Positions 6,250-9,481 of a stretch of 9,481 bases of DNA are shown in pieces. How positions within the stretch are numbered: position 1 is the first letter of the stretch; each line of letters opens with the position of its first letter. Position numbers and translations under genes: made by a program. The stretch is from CAYVKY01 sp964452115 (GTDB lineage: Bacteria > Bacteroidota > Ignavibacteria > Tepidaquicellales > Tepidaquicellaceae). A model generated the notes under the pieces. It saw only the letters and a program-made list of their open reading frames with translations. It was not told where the DNA came from and did not search any database. The DNA is taken from NCBI GenBank assembly GCA_964452115.1, contig CAYVKY010000092.1, positions 1 through 9,481 on the forward strand, in the 5' to 3' direction.

Positions 6250-6321
6250 CACATCGGAATAAATTCATATAGCCAATTTATTCCTTATTTTATTTCGTAA
6301 ATAATGTTTAAATTTATTATT
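6250..6321 (+). repeat. Methyltransferase leader, copy A of a direct repeat (partner at 8897-8965)
   Basis: This stretch between the nucleotidyltransferase and the methyltransferase aligns with 8897-8965. CACATCGGAATAAATTCAT here matches CACATCGGAAAAAATTCAT there (18 of 19), followed by shared ATTCCTTATTTT and a similar AT-rich run to ATGGA. It contains an inverted repeat and is the probable promoter region of the restriction-modification operon. The alignment supports ATG 6322, not ATG 6304, as the methyltransferase start. Confidence 0.7.
6256..6284. promoter_or_regulatory. Inverted repeat, candidate operator of the restriction-modification operon
   Basis: GGAATAAATT (6256-6265) and AATTTATTCC (6275-6284) are perfect reverse complements around a 9-base spacer. 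The equivalent at 8903-8931 keeps 8 of 10 pairs and the same spacer length. It lies 37 bases before ATG 6322. The N-terminal helix-turn-helix of the methyltransferase is a plausible binder; a weak hairpin terminator for the upstream operon (T-rich sequence follows) is the alternative. Confidence 0.4.
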
Positions 6322-7896
6322 ATGGAACAAAATTTATTAACACTAAAAGAGGCTAGTATATGGGCAAGTTCATTTATAAATAAAAATGTAACGACTTCCA
6401 ATATTGCTTATCTTATAAATTACGGACGGATTCCAAAAATTGGAAACAACGGTAATATCTTTGTGTCAAAAAAGGATTTGGAGGTTTACTACAATTCACA
6501 TTACGGAAAAAAAGAAATTGACTGGAAAAACAAATTAGGAGACGATTTAAACTGGGCTCTATCATTTGACTACCTGAAAGAAGCAGATACAACAAAGCAC
6601 GTACACCGCCTCCATCCATATAAAGGCAAATTTATTCCACAGCTCGTTGAGTATTTCCTTGACGGACATACCGATGATTTCAAAAAGGAAGTCTATTTTA
6701 AAAAAGGAGATATTATTCTCGACCCGTTTTGCGGAAGCGGAACTGCTTTAGTACAGGCTAATGAATTAGGTATGGATGCAGTTGGAATAGACATTTCAGA
6801 ATTTAATTGTCAGATATCAAATGCGAAAATCCGTAAGTATAAAATTTCTGATGTTCAGCTCGAAATAAACAGATTGACTGAAGCATTAAATAAATTTTTA
6901 ACAAATTCAAATGTAAGCATATTTGAAGATATTTTATTGAGTAAACTAAACGAATTTAATACACAGTATTTTCCCGCACCGGAATATCGCCATAATGTGA
7001 ACAAGAAATTGATAGATGAAGATAATTATTCTAAAGAAAGAATAAATGAGTTCAGACCTGTATTCGAAAAGCTTGTCAATGAGTTTAATATTAAGCTTCT
7101 GCAGGATTCCAGGGAAACATTTTTGGATAAATGGTATCTGGATACTGTAAGGAAAGAATTTGAAATTGTATTTGATGAGTTGAAAAAAGTAAAAAATCAG
7201 ACGACAAAAAAAATTCTTACAATTATACTAAGCCGGACGATACGTTCATGCCGTGCAACCACTCATTCAGATTTAGCAACTCTGAAAGAACCGGTCAGTT
7301 CGGTTTATTATTGTTCAAAGCATAACAAAATCTGCAAACCTCTTTTCTCGATCAAGAAAATGTGGGACAGATACACAAAAGATACGATTAAAAGGTTAAT
7401 AATTTTTGATAAACTAAGAACCCATACAACCCAGATATGTCTCCCCGGTGATGCAAGGAACATTGATTTAATTGGAGAATTGGAGAATAAAAAAAGTATA
7501 TTAGCAGAAAAAATTGGGAAAGAAAAAATAAGCGGAATATTTTCAAGTCCACCCTATGTCGGATTAATAGATTATCACGAGCAGCACGCTTATGCTTATG
7601 ATTTATTCGGCTTCAACAGAAAAGATGAGCAGGAAATCGGCAAATTAAGTATGGGACAAGGCTTAGACGCAAGAGAGAAATATGTGGAAGGAATTTCCCA
7701 AGTTTTAATAAATTGCAAAAAGTATTTAAAAGATGATTTTAATATATTTTTGGTTGCCAATGATAAATATAATTTGTATCCGACTATAGCAAAAATATCC
7801 GGTTTAAAAATTACAAATCAATTTAAACGCCCGGTACTTAACCGCACTGAAAAAGACAAAGGAGCATATTCTGAAATAATATTTCATTTAAAATAA
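6322..7896 (+). CDS. DNA amino-methyltransferase with N-terminal helix-turn-helix (type II modification enzyme, predicted N4-cytosine)
   Basis: 524 residues from ATG 6322 (530 from ATG 6304). Residues 5-60 resemble an excisionase/MerR-type helix-turn-helix (LLTLKEASIW, LINYGRIPKIGNNGNIF, KKDLEVYYNS). The catalytic domain follows: HPYKGKFIPQLVEYF near 98, SAM-binding motif I DPFCGSGT at 134-141, VGIDISEF just after it, then about 270 residues with a long helical insert and a Cys/His stretch (YYCSKHNKICKP). GDAR (376-379) and the catalytic SPPY (409-412) come next. SPPY usually marks N4-cytosine enzymes, DPPY N6-adenine ones; the base is inferred. The order I before IV differs from the common beta-class order (IV before I). 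It is followed after 18 bases by the endonuclease, so it should protect the host from that enzyme. No Shine-Dalgarno is visible. The helix-turn-helix may let it repress its own operon. Confidence 0.88.
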   Translation: MEQNLLTLKEASIWASSFINKNVTTSNIAYLINYGRIPKIGNNGNIFVSKKDLEVYYNSHYGKKEIDWKNKLGDDLNWALSFDYLKEADTTKHVHRLHPYKGKFIPQLVEYFLDGHTDDFKKEVYFKKGDIILDPFCGSGTALVQANELGMDAVGIDISEFNCQISNAKIRKYKISDVQLEINRLTEALNKFLTNSNVSIFEDILLSKLNEFNTQYFPAPEYRHNVNKKLIDEDNYSKERINEFRPVFEKLVNEFNIKLLQDSRETFLDKWYLDTVRKEFEIVFDELKKVKNQTTKKILTIILSRTIRSCRATTHSDLATLKEPVSSVYYCSKHNKICKPLFSIKKMWDRYTKDTIKRLIIFDKLRTHTTQICLPGDARNIDLIGELENKKSILAEKIGKEKISGIFSSPPYVGLIDYHEQHAYAYDLFGFNRKDEQEIGKLSMGQGLDAREKYVEGISQVLINCKKYLKDDFNIFLVANDKYNLYPTIAKISGLKITNQFKRPVLNRTEKDKGAYSEIIFHLK

Positions 7897-7914
7897 TGTA
7901 ATTTTCATATAATT

Positions 7915-8682
7915 ATGATTGAACAGATTAAAATTTATGACATTTTAGTAAACAGCTTAAGAACAAAATTTCATAATTACAAACCGGAACCGGCATTAAT
8001 GCCGTTTCATACCAGATTATTGGGAAAAGACAGACTGGCGTTGTTTTCTTTTATACATTCATTAAATACAAATTTTGGAACTGCCATATTTGAACCTGTT
8101 GCAGTTGAATTGGCTAGGAAGAAATTTAATAAAGCTCTGAAACAGCAGACTGCGGGGCTTTTAATCAGCGCTGAAGCACACAGGGTTATTCAGGAAATTA
8201 TGAATGGATTGGAAACGGCTGAGAAAGCACCAGACAAAAAAGCAGAGATAGAGAAGATCAGAGAGGCTGCACAAAAAGGTGAAATGAATAATGTACGCCT
8301 GACAAAAGTAGACTTGTGGATTGAGGGCAAAAGCGGCGAACTATTCCTATTCGATATTAAAACTGCTAAACCAAACGCAGGTGGTTTCAAAGAATTCAAA
8401 AGGACACTTCTTGAATGGTGCGCTGCTATTTTTGCTGTTAATCCGAACGCAAATGTTAATACATTGATAGCAATACCTTATAATCCATATGAGCCGAATC
8501 CGTATAAACGTTGGACAATGCGCGGTATGCTTGATCTGAACAATGAACTATTGGTCGGAAAAGAATTCTGGGACTTCCTTGGGGGTGAAGGTGCGTACGA
8601 AGAATTGCTGGATTGTTTTGAAAAAACCGGAATTGAAATGAGAGATGAAATAGATAATTATTTTTCAAAATTTCAAAAATAA
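7915..8682 (+). CDS. TdeIII-family type II restriction endonuclease
   Basis: 255 residues, collinear with what I know of the TdeIII family (the Treponema denticola founder recognises GGNCC). Family-like blocks are FHTRLLGKDRLALFSFIHSL (31-50), FGTAIFEPVA (54-63), TKVDLWIE (130-137), LFLFDIKTAKPN (143-154), FKEFKRTLLEW (158-168), IAIPYNPYEPNPYKRW and the end EFWDFLGGEGAYEELLDCFE. The PD-(D/E)XK nuclease core can be assigned as Asp133, then Asp147-Ile-Lys149. All appear intact, and length matches the family, so an active enzyme is expected. It follows the methyltransferase by 18 bases on the same strand with no promoter visible between them, so they form one operon. The site GGNCC is suggested by the family but not proven for this member. 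Confidence 0.9.
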   Translation: MIEQIKIYDILVNSLRTKFHNYKPEPALMPFHTRLLGKDRLALFSFIHSLNTNFGTAIFEPVAVELARKKFNKALKQQTAGLLISAEAHRVIQEIMNGLETAEKAPDKKAEIEKIREAAQKGEMNNVRLTKVDLWIEGKSGELFLFDIKTAKPNAGGFKEFKRTLLEWCAAIFAVNPNANVNTLIAIPYNPYEPNPYKRWTMRGMLDLNNELLVGKEFWDFLGGEGAYEELLDCFEKTGIEMRDEIDNYFSKFQK

Positions 8683-8896
8683 TAAAAAGGTTGAAGCCCT
8701 TCGGTATATTAAATATATTCGTTATTCCTGCCATAAAAGGAGTGTGATAATTCAAATTTTCTAACAAAATAAACGCAGTATTATTAATTTGTATCATTAA
8801 CGTATTAATTTGTCAATTATCTTTCCCAAACTAGAGCTTGTGAAAGAGGATAAATCCCTCTCCAAAACTCCCATTATAAATTTCAAAAACTCACAT
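8683..8896. other. Intergenic region between the endonuclease and the repeated leader
   Basis: I see no gene in it. It holds a phased pair of 11-base repeats (8782-8813, listed separately) and a short imperfect inverted repeat AGAGG/CCTCT within 8842-8860 followed by A-rich sequence. I found no clear intrinsic terminator after the endonuclease. With the vestigial gene that follows, the stretch from 8683 to 9066 is effectively non-coding. Confidence 0.4.
8782..8813. repeat. Pair of TATTAATTTGT repeats spaced 21 bp apart
   Basis: TATTAATTTGT occurs at 8782-8792 and again at 8803-8813, two helical turns apart. It could be a binding site for a regulator or a short tandem duplication. Only two copies are present and the region is AT-rich. 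Confidence 0.35.
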
Positions 8897-8965
8897 CACA
8901 TCGGAAAAAATTCATCCATCAAATTAATTCCTTATTTTTCTTTAAAATAATAATTAAATTAATTT
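8897..8965 (+). repeat. Methyltransferase leader, copy B of the direct repeat (partner at 6250-6321)
   Basis: Matches the leader upstream of the intact methyltransferase, including CACATCGGAA, the arms GGAAAAAATT (8903-8912) and AATTAATTCC (8922-8931) with a 9-base spacer, ATTCCTTATTTT, and the run into ATGGA. It leads into a vestigial methyltransferase start, so the homology extends across the leader and into coding sequence. Confidence 0.7.
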
Positions 8966-9061
8966 ATGGATTTGATAATCGGAAACAACAGCAATATTTA
9001 TAACGCCAAAAAAGATTTCGAAGCGTATTTCAATTCTTATCACCGGAAATCAAAAATATAA
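8966..9061 (+). pseudogene. Remnant of a methyltransferase N-terminal helix-turn-helix
   Basis: A 31-codon ORF. Its residues 5-29 (IGNNSNIYNAKKDFEAYFNS and after) align without gaps to residues 40-64 of the intact methyltransferase, with 14 of 25 identical and about 50 of 72 bases identical by hand count. About 35 codons at the front are missing, as if deleted between ATGGA and the IGNN codons, and a stop comes where the catalytic domain should start. It is preceded by copy B of the leader. It looks like the stub of a second, related modification gene. A functional mini-protein (a stand-alone regulator) cannot be ruled out but would lack most of the helix-turn-helix. Confidence 0.7.
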
Positions 9062-9066
9062 TTAAA

Positions 9067-9465
9067 ATGAAAACATCATTAAAAGTTTTTCACTGGCTTC
9101 CGAGAATTCTTTGTATTCTTGCAATACTCTTTATCAGTTTGTTTGCTGCTGACGCTTTTGAGCCCGGATTAACAATCTGGCAGCAGCTGCTCGGATTCCT
9201 TATTCATCTTATTCCGTCTTTTATTCTAATATTACTGCTTATTCTTGCATGGTTCCGGGAAAAAATAGGCGGTATTATTTTTATAATATTGGGTGCGGCA
9301 CTAACTCCATATATTTTTCTACGCAACTACAATGTGAATCACTCAATTGGAATAAGCCTGATTATTTTTTTTACAATTACATTTCCGTTCATATTAGTTG
9401 GTTTTCTTTTTATAATAAGTCACATTATGAAAAGAAAAACACTTTACAATGAAATATCATATTAA
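9067..9465 (+). CDS. Conserved four-helix membrane protein of unknown function
   Basis: 132 residues with four predicted membrane spans: about 11-29, 38-62, 67-85 and 93-120. The pattern LPRILCILAILFISLFAADAF, then WQQLLGFLIHLIPSFILILLLILAW and GGIIFIILGA, resembles a small hypothetical inner-membrane family that I recall from Bacteroidota and relatives; I cannot give its family number with certainty. The ends are short and polar (MKRKTLYNEISY). It has no catalytic motif and no cleavable signal peptide. No Shine-Dalgarno precedes the ATG, only AT-rich sequence, as for the other rightward genes. It follows the vestigial methyltransferase ORF by 5 bases, so it may now be read from the orphaned leader promoter. 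It is probably a chromosomal gene and may mark the right edge of the defence insertion. Confidence 0.6.
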   Translation: MKTSLKVFHWLPRILCILAILFISLFAADAFEPGLTIWQQLLGFLIHLIPSFILILLLILAWFREKIGGIIFIILGAALTPYIFLRNYNVNHSIGISLIIFFTITFPFILVGFLFIISHIMKRKTLYNEISY

Positions 9466-9481
9466 AAATATGATAAAGCTA

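Noticed and set aside
8690..8730. Intrinsic terminator after the endonuclease
   Set aside because: Only a 4-bp GAAG/CTTC stem and an AT-rich palindrome are visible, with no T run in the right place.
8456..8797. Minus-strand 113-codon ORF across the endonuclease 3' end
   Set aside because: It is mostly antisense to the TdeIII-family gene, with no recognisable motif or translation signal.
1..9481. tRNA genes, CRISPR arrays, transposase genes or clear att sites
   Set aside because: I saw no cloverleaf, spaced repeat array, transposase motif or integrase-flanked duplication. The 6250/8897 repeats are better explained as R-M leader copies.

Overview
This window joins two regions of different character. 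Positions 1-4227 are a leftward (minus-strand), moderately GC-rich block of tailed-phage genes. Positions 4402-9465 are a rightward, strongly AT-rich block with two predicted defence modules and a conserved membrane-protein gene. The rightward genes have almost no Shine-Dalgarno sequences and AT-rich start contexts, which fits the Bacteroidota/Ignavibacteriota (FCB) lineage. The last gene also resembles a small membrane-protein family I associate with that group. This taxonomic guess is low confidence.

Phage block, in transcription order (right to left): an HK97-type portal; one 568-codon ORF fusing the prohead protease to the major capsid protein, with a strong internal ribosome binding site at codon 183; a small holin-like membrane protein; an intrinsic-terminator hairpin; a small basic protein; a gp6-like head-tail connector; and the start of a T7-lysozyme-like N-acetylmuramoyl-L-alanine amidase that runs off the left edge. 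Several neighbours overlap by 4-8 bases, so it reads as a compact operon. No large terminase precedes the portal. The block starts next to a divergent defence island, so it is either a rearranged or decayed prophage, or a phage with its packaging genes elsewhere.

Defence block: a 70-bp palindromic region with four operator-like half-sites lies just before a two-gene overlapping operon. The first gene encodes a winged-helix regulator (candidate antitoxin) and the second a minimal nucleotidyltransferase of the AbiEii/MNT type (candidate toxin). Next comes a type II restriction-modification pair: an amino-methyltransferase (DPFCGSGT and SPPY motifs) with an N-terminal helix-turn-helix, and a TdeIII-family PD-(D/E)XK endonuclease.

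After the endonuclease, the leader found upstream of the methyltransferase is repeated at 8897-8965. It is followed by a 31-codon remnant homologous to the methyltransferase N-terminal domain. The R-M pair is therefore bracketed by two related leader-plus-N-terminus copies, one functional and one vestigial. This suggests cassette replacement or recombination between related R-M loci. A four-helix membrane protein, probably host chromosomal, ends the window.
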